Assembly: GCA_030272155.1 (NCBI GenBank)
Contig: CP126195.1
Location: 6,183,001 to 6,247,000, forward strand
Source of the DNA: Tetradesmus obliquus
Lineage: Eukaryota; Chlorophyta; Chlorophyceae; Sphaeropleales; Scenedesmaceae
Direction: 5' to 3'
DNA length: 64,000 bases
The translations under genes and the position numbers were made by a program. Shown here one piece after another: positions 21,801-29,922 of the stretch. Every line of letters begins with the position of its first letter. Position 1 is the first letter of the stretch. Under the pieces are notes generated by a model, which ran no database searches, was not told the DNA's origin, and saw only the letters and a program-made list of their open reading frames with translations.

Positions 21801-22831
21801 TCTTTGTGGCTTTTGAAATCGGGTTTTTTCGTCGGGCCTGTAAGCTGTAGAGCTGCTGGAGGACCCCTTCAATGGCGCCAGCCCAGAGCTGGATGAGAAG
21901 ATCCGGCTGCGCGCGCCTTATGTTGCGCCGCTCAACGTGCTGCAGGTTAGTTTGGCTTTGGTGTTCGGCTTAAGATGTTTCAAGCATCTCACTGCCTCTG
22001 CATGCCCCGTGTTGCGCCGTTCATAGCGCAGCAGCTTTGGGTTTGGTTGTGGCTTTGGGGTGTGGTTGAAGAATATGTTTGCAAGCAGCGCAGATGCTGG
22101 AGGGCCCCAGCAATGGCGCCTGCCAGTGAGCTCGTTAAAAAGATCCGGCTGCGCGCGCCATACGTGGCCCTGCTCAACGTGCTGCAGGTTGGTGCTGCTG
22201 TAGCCAACATTTGCAGACGCTGCGCCTCTATGGGAGTACAATGCTGGCATCGTACTCCCACAGAAGCGCAGCGTCTGCAGCTGTTGATTACCGCAGCAAC
22301 AACCTGCAGCACATTGAGCAGCGCGCCGTCTGCTTAATAGCGTCATATGCCTCCACTGCCCTCCGTTTGGTCAAGAGGTGCAGACATTGTGCAACCTTAC
22401 GCAGGTTTGACGCGGCCGACAGCTCCGGCCCGCGCGCAGGCTACCAGCCCAGCGAGGTAGAAATCATCGAGCTGCCAAAGCCTCGTCCCTCCCACCAAAC
22501 GTGCACGCGTTGCTCACCAGATGTGATCAACAATGCAGTTGGCTGCGGCACTTTTTTGCCCACAATCACAACTGTGCTAGTACTCAACTACATCACTCCC
22601 GTGCCGTGCTTGTTGTGTCTGCAGGTGCAGACGCTGTGCAACCTGCGCGAGTTTGATGCAGCCGGCAGCTCCGGCCCGCGCGCAAACTACCAGCCCAGCG
22701 AGACAGAAATCATCGAGCTGCTGTCCAGGGACCCGCACAGGGACGGCAAGCACCCCTTCCAAGCAGCCATGGATGACTGCCTGATGATCACCATCAAGGG
22801 CGTGGCAGCCGGCATGCAGAACACAGGGTAG
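7286..22831 (+). CDS. Phosphoenolpyruvate carboxylase, plant-type (22 exons)
   Basis: PEP carboxylase converts phosphoenolpyruvate and bicarbonate to oxaloacetate and phosphate (anaplerotic carbon entry; plant-type enzymes are normally cytosolic). Exons: 7286-7333, 7705-7812, 8565-8648, 9146-9238, 9570-9653, 9963-10049, 10374-10511, 10996-11213, 11720-11791, 12212-12373, 12855-12954, 13330-13425, 13774-13839, 14434-14597, 15034-15158, 15549-15677, 16173-16369, 16908-17090, 17787-17975, 19769-19957, 21314-21481, 22625-22831. They sum to 2907 nt, 968 residues, the usual family length. Signatures: VFTAHPTQ with the catalytic His, [54 protein letters not shown] and the C-terminal QNTG typical of plant-type enzymes. 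The first exon ([16 protein letters not shown]) is the least certain and lacks the N-terminal phospho-Ser motif of land plants. Almost every intron carries tandem copies of adjacent exon edges (see separate entries). TGTAA at 23351-23355 is a possible poly(A) signal. Confidence 0.95.
8254..8842 (+). repeat. (CAG)n tracts in PEP carboxylase introns
   Basis: Uninterrupted or nearly uninterrupted CAG runs lie at about 8254-8291, 8659-8681, 8758-8790 and 8804-8842, on both sides of exon 3. A further CTG run of about 17 units sits at 12786-12837, just before the exon 11 acceptor. They are intronic in the gene model. Confidence 0.95.
8428..8466 (+). repeat. Echo of exon 3 5' edge
   Basis: A CAG acceptor followed by a diverged copy of the start of exon 3 ([13 protein letters not shown] against [13 protein letters not shown]), about 140 bp upstream of the true exon. 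Confidence 0.85.
9443..9888 (+). repeat. Echoes around exon 5
   Basis: Upstream, 9443-9483 copies the acceptor and exon start ([12 protein letters not shown] against [12 protein letters not shown]). Downstream, 9770-9797 and about 9861-9888 copy the exon's 3' edge (AQKIYN-VRL and QQMYN-VWL against AQKIYE-VRL) with the donor region decayed. The upstream copy is the better preserved. Confidence 0.75.
10190..10223 (+). repeat. Echo of exon 7 5' edge
   Basis: A CAG acceptor plus [11 protein letters not shown], a copy of the exon 7 start [11 protein letters not shown], about 185 bp upstream of the real exon. Confidence 0.85.
10682..10936 (+). repeat. Three echoes of exon 8 5' edge
   Basis: Copies at 10682-10734, 10774-10833 and 10877-10936, period about 105 bp, precede the real exon at 10996. 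Each carries [15 protein letters not shown] or a variant, and the last two keep the CAG acceptor. All three leave the exon sequence at nearly the same point, after the MVPT codons, and run into a shared intronic stretch, so they descend from one junction. Confidence 0.9.
11359..11459 (+). repeat. Echo of exon 8 3' edge
   Basis: A copy of about 100 bp of the end of exon 8 ([20 protein letters not shown]...), ending in CAG before GTGGGG exactly as in the true exon. The conserved GDRDGNPN motif has become GDRAGNPN. Confidence 0.92.
12100..12623 (+). repeat. Echoes flanking exon 10
   Basis: Upstream copy 12100-12131 repeats the acceptor and [11 protein letters not shown]. Downstream copy of about 12533-12623 repeats [29 protein letters not shown] with the CAG-GTGCGG donor; this copy has lost the conserved tryptophan region. 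The true exon is 12212-12373. Confidence 0.88.
12991..13014 (+). repeat. Echo of exon 11 3' edge
   Basis: A 24 bp perfect copy of the last codons TDSYLDVQ with the following GT donor, 36 bp downstream of the true exon end. Confidence 0.85.
13914..13942 (+). repeat. Short dispersed repeat
   Basis: A 29 bp stretch in a PEP carboxylase intron recurs at 55041-55069 with 3 mismatches (begins GTTACGCACCTTCAAGCA). The family is unknown. Confidence 0.55.
14042..14315 (+). repeat. Three echoes of exon 14 5' edge
   Basis: Copies at 14042-14092, 14158-14193 and 14264-14315 each start after CAG with [15 protein letters not shown] or a variant. The true exon starts at 14434. All acceptors are intact. 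Confidence 0.9.
14665..14728 (+). repeat. Echo of exon 14 3' edge
   Basis: A copy of LLFPPGIEL...VVTPFR ending in CAG before GTGGGG like the true donor at 14597. An internal TGA in the frame shows it is not translated as such. Confidence 0.88.
14905..14956 (+). repeat. Echo of exon 15 5' edge
   Basis: CAG acceptor plus [14 protein letters not shown], about 130 bp upstream of the true exon at 15034. A fainter copy of the same junction may begin at about 14778. Confidence 0.88.
15458..15832 (+). repeat. Echo of exon 16 start and 31 bp donor minisatellite after exon 16
   Basis: Upstream, 15458-15497 is a decayed copy of the exon 16 start ([13 protein letters not shown]). Downstream, the exon end plus its donor has become a minisatellite of about 31 bp spanning 15660-15832, around six units of GCAGGAGTGCATGATCGGTG followed by AGTGGCGGGCT. 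Several units keep the GTGAGT donor, others read GTGATT or AATGATT. Confidence 0.9.
15938..15972 (+). repeat. Echo of exon 17 5' edge
   Basis: CAG acceptor plus [12 protein letters not shown], identical to the catalytic signature at the start of exon 17, 235 bp upstream of the true acceptor at 16172. Confidence 0.92.
16579..16829 (+). repeat. Three echoes of exon 18 5' edge
   Basis: Copies at 16579-16607, 16686-16714 and 16797-16829, period about 110 bp, precede exon 18 at 16908. They read [10 protein letters not shown], a frameshifted GKLRV, and [12 protein letters not shown]; the copy nearest the exon is the best preserved. CAG acceptors are kept in all three. Confidence 0.92.
17249..17710 (+). 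repeat. Four echoes of exon 19 5' edge
   Basis: Copies start at 17249, 17389, 17530 and 17651, the true exon at 17787. Each has a pyrimidine tract, an AG acceptor (CAG, TAG, CAG, CAG) and about 60 nt of exon encoding [19 protein letters not shown]. All leave the exon at the same point, where CTGGCC continues as TCACAC. Confidence 0.95.
17976..19235 (+). repeat. Ten echoes of exon 19 3' edge (donor array)
   Basis: After the true exon end at 17975, copies of [16 protein letters not shown] plus the downstream intron repeat every 90-134 bp, ending at about 18105, 18233, 18361, 18488, 18615, 18751, 18877, 19011, 19103 and 19235. Seven keep a GT donor at the junction (GTGAG or GTGAA); the copies ending 18751, 19011 and 19235 do not. 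With the true one there are 11 copies, and they fill most of a 1.8 kb intron. Confidence 0.95.
19407..19722 (+). repeat. Three echoes of exon 20 5' edge
   Basis: Copies start at 19407, 19529 and 19651 (period 122 bp), each after CAG and reading [21 protein letters not shown] or a variant. The true exon starts at 19769. Confidence 0.93.
20069..20725 (+). repeat. Four echoes of exon 20 3' edge
   Basis: Copies 20069-20162, 20270-20362, 20451-20543 and a decayed 20666-20725 repeat [20 protein letters not shown]...RPELQ. The first three end in CAG-GTGAGG exactly like the true donor at 19957. Confidence 0.93.
20817..21220 (+). repeat. Four echoes of exon 21 5' edge, two shaped as 48 nt cassettes
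   Basis: Copies at 20817, 20956, 21054 and 21173 precede exon 21 at 21314; a fifth trace may lie near 20728. The copies 21054-21101 and 21173-21220 are exactly 48 nt between a CAG acceptor and a CAG-GTGTTG junction. They encode [16 protein letters not shown] in the same phase as the true exon. Confidence 0.92.
21617..22187 (+). repeat. Three echoes of exon 21 3' edge
   Basis: Copies ending at 21713, 21945 and 22187 (period about 235 bp) repeat [21 protein letters not shown]...PLNVLQ with a following GTTGG or GTTAG donor like the true one (21481). Confidence 0.92.
22170..22321. repeat. 152 bp palindrome built on an exon 21 echo
   Basis: 22170-22245 pairs with 22246-22321 with about 8-9 mismatches and a loop of about 2 nt. 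The left arm contains the end of the third exon 21 echo (LLNVLQ and its donor), so the right arm is an inverted copy of a splice junction. Its core is GCAGACGCTGCGC at 22213-22225 against its complement at 22266-22278. Confidence 0.9.
22378..22475 (+). repeat. Echo of exon 22 5' edge
   Basis: A degraded copy of VQTLCNL...[21 protein letters not shown] with small insertions, 247 bp upstream of the true exon at 22625. Confidence 0.88.
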
Positions 22832-24553
22832 CGGGGTTCAAGGGATTTGGGCTTAGGGTGGAGGTTACGGTGGCAGCGTGCGTGCAGGGTACAGGGTTTT
22901 GCTGCTTAGGGTGTGGTGGGCAGAGGCAAGTGGCAGCGTCAGCGCTTCCGTTTGGTGAGGTGGCAGTGTCCTTTGCAACGGCCTTCAGCAGGCTGGGTTG
23001 GTCGAGGTGGTGTGCTTTAATGAGCACCTGAGCTGGGCCTGCTGTGCAGGCGTGGCGGCTCTTGGACCAGTCGCCGCAGCGGCACAGATCAATGCAGTAG
23101 ATCCATGTGGCAGTCCAGCGAGTGGTGGCAGCCTGTGTCTGCCTCCTCACAGGGCTTCCAGACGTGAAATGCGTCTGCCACGGTGCAGCAGTGCTGCCTG
23201 CAGCTGCGCATTTTGCAGCAGAGCTGTGTGTGCGGAGTTCATGCAGTGGGCTGCAGCGTTGAGAGGCAGCAGCCTGCAGGGGCAAACATGTCTGCCTGGC
23301 AGTGATGGCCTATGGCCAGGATGACTATTGTTGGCATTCTTTGCAGATGTTGTAATCAAATCAAGAGCATGGGTTTGTCTGTGCTCATTGCGCAGTACAA
23401 AGTGCTGCACACTGCGTGTCGTGTGCACGCGGCTATGTGGCCCCCAAGTGCTCCGTGTAGGGTTTTGGCATTAGGGGTGAATGTTTGAGGTTTGGTGGAG
23501 CAAGCACACTTTGTTGTGTGCGACCGCACAGCTTGCGAGTGGGCAGTTCCCCTGCTTGCTGATTTGGCGGCGCTAGGCCTTGCCTACTTGTGCCAGAGCA
23601 TGTATCGTGTTGGGGCGTTGCCCTAGCAACAGGCACTGGTGCAGCAGTTGCATTCATGCAGAATGACCTTGCAGGTGCTACACTGTTAAGTAAGGAGCAG
23701 CGCGTGTTTCTTGTTGTCTTGGTTGCACTTTCAAGAACGGCCGTCTTATGCATTGCATACCTACCCACAGTACGCAAGCGCAATTGCTGGATTGCTTGCG
23801 GATGGGGCGATACAGCCTGAGTGCGTTGTACGAATGTGCCTCACCTGCTTCTGCTAGGCATATCTGTGTAGTATAATGCTTGCAGCTGCCCAGGGCATTT
23901 CTGTCCGGCTGAGCAGTGCCTAGGATGTGATGAGGCGCAGTGCCTAGGATGTGATGAGGCGCAGTGCCTAGGATGTGATGAGGCGCAGACAGTGCGCAGC
24001 AGGGCGTGCGGTGTCTGGCTTCAACACACACTGTGGCACTGTCATGTTGACAGGGCAGCATTGTCTGTGGTTTGGCAGCAGCAGCAGCAGCAGCAGCTCG
24101 GGCTGCTCCCTGCTGTATTGCGGCTCGCAGCTGGCAGCACCCTGCACAGTGTAAAAGGCGAAATAGGTACGGCTCCAGGATCCCGAAGGACCGTGGTACG
24201 TGCATACAGTGTGCGTTGGGGGCTGCGCAGCCAGCTGGCATGTTACTAACATGGCTGCGGCACGCGCCGCGCGTGCAGGACCAGCAGCATGCATCTGTAC
24301 TCGGCAATTGTGGGGTGTGCAGCGCTCTCCTGTGTTGGCGCGTACTGCCCAGCTGGATGCCGCATCCATCACGGTGTGCATGGCCAGTTGTGAGCTGGGA
24401 GTGTTGCAGTGGCTTGCGCTGTGTTGTTCTTGAGTCCCAAGCGTGGTTGGGTCATACACAGGGTGCTAGGCTGTGGTCTGTTGCCCCCCGCTTGGCAGGA
24501 CAGTGTGCATCCTTGTAGTTGCTTTGTGGTCACTAATATCACATATGAATATT
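22832..24553. other. Intergenic, 3' side of PEP carboxylase
   Basis: No gene recognised. It should hold the PEP carboxylase 3' UTR. A 24 bp unit starting GCAGTGCCTAGGATGTGATG is repeated three times without change at 23913-23984. Confidence 0.5.
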
Positions 24554-24689
24554 TGTAGCATGTGAATTTGTGTCACTGTGTGAAAGGCTGTCGGGCATTG
24601 GTTGTGTCACAGACAGTGTTACGTCTGTTGGCCTGCCAGCCTGCCCCCTTCATAGGCTGCTCGTGCTCACAGCCTCTTTGGTGGTGTGT
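24554..24689 (+). repeat. 136 bp direct repeat, copy A
   Basis: Matches 27273-27408 with 2 mismatches over 136 bp, in the same orientation and 2.6 kb apart. No coding content recognised. Confidence 0.92.
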
Positions 24690-25128
24690 GAATGATTCCG
24701 ACCCCCCGGGATGGCCCGTAACAGCTTCGGGTAAGCCCGATATAGCTTTGGACACAGTTCGATCGCAGCTAAGCTAGCAGCCACATGCGGCCCAACAGCT
24801 CAAGGAGAAAGTCTGGATTAAAGATCTGATCTATTGCCGGAGGCAGCCGTTGTTGCGTGCCCTCTCGAGCAGCGTATGAGGCTTCTTGTCGGCGTGGCGC
24901 GCAAGTGACGCACACGGTGATCCCTGACTCAGGCTCAGCGAAGGATAAGAATGTGAGTTTGATATGATCTGCAGTTTTGGAAGCTTATTGGCAATGGTCC
25001 TCGGAAAGTGAAAAGTGAACGACAGCAGCAGAGTGTTCCTGCTGCAGCCTTGTGGGTGAGTGACCCATAAGCACTCTGGTGGAGATTGAGTTGGAAAGGA
25101 TTGATGGTCGCGACTGTACCCCAGGTCC

Positions 25129-26672
25129 CACCTTGTTTGGTGGAGATTGAGGGAACGTCCCCCGCAGGTTTGTGAAGTGATGGCAGTGACAGTGCTGCCA
25201 GCAGCAGCATGGTGTGGCAGGAGATGATCTTTGTTCCTTGTTTGGTGGAGATTGAGGGAACGGGTTTTTGGGCAGGCGCAGCCTCCTCAATCTCACACCT
25301 TGTTTGGTGGAGATTGAGGGAACGTCCCCCGCAGAGATGAAAGTGATTGCAGTAGCAGCGGCCGCAGAAGCACCTTGTTTGGTGGAGATTGAGGGAACGT
25401 CCCCCCCAGGTCACACCTTGTTTGGTGGAGATTGAGGGAACGTCCCCCGCAGAGATGAAAGTGATTGCAGTGGCAGCGCCGCCAGCAGCAGCAGTGTAGC
25501 GAGGCTCCTGGCTTGCTTGGCATGGCAGTTTGCATGAGTATGGTTTTTGGGCAGGCGCAGCCTCCTCCATCTCACACCTTGTTTGGTGGAGATTGAGGGA
25601 ACGTCCCCCGCAGAGATGAAAGTGATTGCAGTGGCAGCGCCGCCAGCAGCAGCAGTGTAGCGAGGCTCCTGGCTTGCTTGGCATGGCAGTTTGCATGAGT
25701 ATGGTTTTTGGGCAGGCGCAGCCTCCTCAATCTCACACCTTGTTTGGTGGAGATTGAGGGAACGTCCCCCGCAGAGATGAAAGTGATTGCAGTGGCAGCG
25801 CCGCCAGCAGCAGCAGTGTAGCGAGGCTCCTGGCTTGCTTGGCATGGCAGTTTGCATGAGTATGGTTTTTGGGCAGGCGCAGCCTCCTCCATCTCACACC
25901 TTGTTTGGTGGAGATTGAGGGAACGTCCCCCGCAGAGATGAAAGTGATTGCAGTGGCAGCGCCGCCAGCAGCAGCAGTGTAGCGAGGCTCCTGGCTTGCT
26001 TGGCATGGCAGTTTGCATGAGTATGGTTTTTGGGCAGGCGCAGCCTCCTCAATCTCACACCTTGTTTGGTGGAGATTGAGGGAACGTCCCCCGCAGAGAT
26101 GAAAGTGATGCAGTGGCAGCGCCGCCAGCAGCAGCAGTGTAGCGAGGCTCCTGGCTTGCTTGGCATGGCAGTTTGCATGAGTATGGTTTTTGGGCAGGCG
26201 CAGCCTCCTCCATCTCACACCTTGTTTGGTGGAGATTGAGGGAACGTCCCCCGCAGAGATGAAAGTGATTGCAGTGGCAGCGCCGCCAGCAGCAGCAGTG
26301 TAGCGAGGCTCCTGGCTTGCTTGGCATGGCAGTTTGCATGAGTATGGTTTTTGGGCAGGCGCAGCCTCCTCAATCTCACACCTTGTTTGGTGGAGATTGA
26401 GGGAACGTCCCCCGCAGAGATGAAAGTGATTGCAGTGGCAGCGCCGCCAGCAGCAGCAGTGTAGCGAGGCTCCTGGCTTGCTTGGCATGGCAGTTTGCAT
26501 GAGTATGGTTTTTGGGCAGGCGCAGCCTCCTCAATCTCACACCTTGTTTGGTGGAGATTGAGGGAACGTCCCCCGCAGGTTTGTGAAGTGATGGCAGTGA
26601 CAGTGCTGCCAGCAGCAGCATGGTGTGGCAGGAGATGATCTTTGTTCCTTGTTTGGTGGAGATTGAGGGGTT
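25129..26672. repeat. 161 bp satellite array with 322 bp higher-order period
   Basis: Seven unit-length repeats run from 25416 to 26541, starting at 25416, 25577, 25738, 25899, 26060, 26220 and 26381; one unit is 160 bp through a single-base deletion near 26109. Each unit begins CCTTGTTTGGTGGAGATTGA. The base in CCTCC(C/A)TCTC alternates C, A, C, A, C, A and then A, which implies a dimeric unit. A different 107 bp flank unit (CCTTG...GCATGGTGTGGCAGGAG...) stands on both sides, at about 25133-25239 and 26542-26648, with shorter partial units between 25240 and 25415. Since 161 is not a multiple of 3, minus-strand frames rotate through the array and stay open; I regard them as non-coding. Confidence 0.95.
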
Positions 26673-27218
26673 GCTTGCTTTGCTTGGCAGCATGTTTGTT
26701 TCTGGGTTCTTCTTGTATCTGAGCCAGGAGCCAGCGGCAAAGCCAGTTGTAGGTTGTGATGGAACAGCGCCAGAAGCTCATCACAGCAGTGACAGTAAAG
26801 GTGCTTGCTTTGTTCCTGCATCCACTGTGTTCCTACAGCGGTGATATGGTGGTACAGCGCCAGAAGCTCATCATGCAGCAGTGGACTTGTTTGCAGGCAC
26901 TGTGTAGCCATGGCAATATCGACTCACTTATAGGGTGGATTTTTTGAGCAGCAGCGGCCGCAGAAGCAGCAGCAGCGCTGAGTGACGGGATGTCGCCTGC
27001 CTTCTGACTCGCTTTGCCTGGAGATATGGAACGAAGAAGAAGATTGGAGGCGCTGGAGCTGGACGCTGGAGCAGCAGCAGCGTTGGTCGTGGCCGTGTCT
27101 GGCCTTGTTCCTTTTGCACAGCCTGCTTGCTAACAGCAGCATGGTGTGGCAGGAGATGATCTTTGGATGCAGTTTGGGTGCATGCAGTTGCCCCTCTCTT
27201 TCTTGTGCCAGTGGGGTG

Positions 27219-27270
27219 ACGACTGTAACTGTGTGTCTTAATCACATGTGTATCAAATCTCCCACTACAT
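27219..27270 (+). repeat. 52 bp direct repeat, copy 1 (copy 2 at 28185-28236)
   Basis: Identical over 52 bp to 28185-28236 (begins ACGACTGTAACTGTGTGTCT). Copy 1 ends 2 bp before copy B of the 136 bp repeat starts, so the 0.9 kb between the two 52 bp copies begins with the 136 bp sequence. Confidence 0.92.
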
Positions 27271-27272
27271 TA

Positions 27273-27408
27273 TGTAGCATGTGAATTTGTGTCACTGTGT
27301 GAAAGGCTGTCAGGCATTGGTTGTGTCACAGACAATGTTACGTCTGTTGGCCTGCCAGCCTGCCCCCTTCATAGGCTGCTCGTGCTCACAGCCTCTTTGG
27401 TGGTGTGT
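27273..27408 (+). repeat. 136 bp direct repeat, copy B
   Basis: See copy A at 24554-24689. Confidence 0.92.
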
Positions 27409-29922
27409 TTCTCTGGCTTTTGTGATGCCGTCAGCTCTGTTAGTCTGTTGATAAGTTGTAGCAGTTCACAGTCGCCACCCCCTGGAAGACCCCTTGTTAT
27501 GGGTTTGTTTGCCTTTGTTGGCTCTCCCACCCCCGGTTTCATGGTGTTTTACATGGGATTGTTGGCCCTTGGCTGGCCTACCCTAGGATGGCCTATTCTG
27601 TCAGTGGCTTCAATGTCTTGACAGTTACTCCAACTGTATCAGGGCAGCGCCTTGTGCTTTCGTGTATGGCTGGGTGGTTATGGTACGCGGTGTCACATTG
27701 GTCTGATGACCAGATCAGGCGCAATGTGTCATCTGCTATCGCGTGTGTGTTCAGGCTGGTACCCTGAGCTCTGCATGTCTGTGACTACTCGGTTTCTTTT
27801 GTCAGCGCGCCCTGGCTTGCTGTCAGTTTCCTCAGGTTTGTGAGAGGTACTGGGTTTTTTTCTGGCAGCCTGCGTGGTTTTGCTTGTTGCATGGTCACAG
27901 GCTTCCCTTGTGGAGGGGGAAAGTAGTGTGTGCCACACGTAAAGTCTAATGTTCAGCCTGTGCCATGCAACTGCTGTATGTGCATAGCTAGAGCATCCAA
28001 CATCCATCTCTCTGAGGCAGCAGTCTCACTGTGTTGTGGACCGAAGGCATTGACAGTGTTTGTAGATCTGTGAGTGCGGCATGGGACCCACAAAGAATCA
28101 GGTTCCCGGCTCTGACAGCTGCTTACAAGTCACCACTGTGTGACTCTGTGCTTGAAGTTGGCTATGCGGGTTGTGTTCAACAAAACGACTGTAACTGTGT
28201 GTCTTAATCACATGTGTATCAAATCTCCCACTACATATTGTACATAGCCAGCAGCTTCGCTTGTAATCACATCGCTTTCCAGCAACCCCTGCGTCCTGCT
28301 TGTGCATTTAGCTATGTAGCTGCCGGCTGCGTTTGGGTGGGGCTATGCAGTGCCGTTAGGAGCACAGCGGCAGCAGCAGTTGCAGCAACAGTAGAGGCAG
28401 TTCAGAACCAGCCGACATGCGTTGTAGAGTGAATCGGCTTGGTTCTTGTCATGAGCCGGGACAGGAGAGCATGCTGGCCAGGAGTTACCAAGAGCCAAGG
28501 GGACCCACAACACCGGCAGATCTGCACACCAATAGCAGTTGGGTGCGGCGACAGTCAGCACAGCACGCTCAGCAGCATAGCCAAGGCCGCAGCATGTCGA
28601 CTCTCTTTGCCACAGCTGTAACAGCCTCACAGTTGCAACAGCCTGGAAAGCCAGATAGGCCAGCCCAAAGTTTGGAGCTGGCAGCACTGACAGCACCTCT
28701 TTGCACCTCTGTAACAGTAGTAGCCAACATTACAGCCACATAGTACTCTACTTGGGGCATACACTAGTAGCGGCCGCAGCTGCCTCGCATGCACAAGTGT
28801 ACGCTCAGCAGTGCGGCCGCAAAACACACACACCCAAAGCGCAACAAAACACACACAAAAGCTACATATAAGCAAGGTGCAACATGTGGTTTTACGTACT
28901 TCGGTAGAGGACCGCCAACGGGACTCTGAAACAACAAGGAGCAAGTCTTTCAACAACCGCAAGCCGGCGTGAAGTAGGTATACACTCTGGTGATACACAA
29001 TCGTAGGCCTTCTGCCCTGACTCACAGCACACACAGCAACCGCAACAGGCTGCCAGACAACAAACAGGCCCTTTCTCCCCACAACCCAGTTCAAACTCGC
29101 GCGGTGACAAAATATGAGGCGTGGTGACAATGGATGAGCAGCTCAACGCTCATATGAGGCAAGAACAACCGCACTGTGTGAGGTGTAGGAATCGAACCTG
29201 GGCCATACAAAAACATGCTTGCTGTCAGGCAGTGGTGTATGCCTGCGCAACAGCAGCTTGTAAAACCTGAAAAACCTTGAGCCTGCCTTCTCATCGACAG
29301 CCTTTGTCCATAGCACAATGCCACACATAGCCGCACACAGTGTGATTTATCATGCTGCCGCGCTGCAGCTGCGCAACTGTGAAAGGCAGGCACCATGTGC
29401 CACGCAGCACAACCACCAGTCGATGATGCGATGCTGTGGGTTTGTGCAGCAGCAGCATGATTGTGAGGTGCATGCTTCGCAGCAGAACACAGCCGAAACC
29501 TTTCCTGACTCTCTTCCCCAGCTGTTCACAATCGGTTTTGGCCGCAGCATGCACAGAATGGCGTGCATTGTTGCGCCTGCAGTTCTCAAAGATGCAAAAG
29601 CGGCTACTGCACGGGCTGCACCGACACCCTGTTTTCAATATGTGCTTTTCAACCCACCAATGTGCGAATCTCACAAGTATCTATGGCAAATCCAGCAAGC
29701 CAGCATCGTGTTCTCAATCGGTTGCAACACACATGGGTTGCAGGGGCAAGCACCATCATCTATGTTGTCCCTTGAACGTCGTCAGGGACGTGTGCAGGTG
29801 CCTGGCAGCAGCGCACACGCTGTTGGTAGTGCGCTGGGCCACCTTGTCATGTGACGTGTCATGTAACATGTGTAGAACATGCCCTGCACATGCTGCCAGG
29901 TCGCCGCGTGCCAACCTCGGGT
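27409..29922. other. Intergenic, no gene supported
   Basis: Contains the second 52 bp repeat (28185-28236). On the minus strand at 29188-29198 there is a perfect RNA polymerase III B-box-like string GGTTCGATTCC. The bases around it do not fold into a full tRNA, so it may be a decayed tRNA or tRNA-derived short element. Otherwise nothing recognised. Confidence 0.4.

Noticed and set aside
7286-22831. Echo arrays as an assembly artefact
   Set aside because: Copies differ from each other by substitutions and small gaps, have locus-specific periods (about 31, 105-140, 190-240 bp) and obey a polarity rule. Collapsed or mis-joined reads would not give this, though long reads should still confirm it.
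7286-22831. Mutually exclusive exon clusters as in insect Dscam
   Set aside because: The copies are partial exons, most could not replace the true exon, and several are frameshifted or carry stops; each array has only one complete copy.
23678-24459. Minus-strand frames of 160-209 residues after PEP carboxylase
   Set aside because: Composition follows simple repeats (including the 24 bp triplication) and there is no motif.
25129-26672. CRISPR array or repeat-containing gene
   Set aside because: Units are contiguous 161 bp with no unique spacers, and the open minus-strand frames exist only because the period rotates frames through stop-poor sequence.
24554-27408. LTR retroelement bounded by 136 bp repeats
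   Set aside because: No reverse transcriptase, gag or primer-binding features between the copies; the interior is satellite sequence.
29175-29265. A functional tRNA gene
   Set aside because: The T-loop consensus is present, but the T-stem, anticodon arm and acceptor stem do not pair properly.
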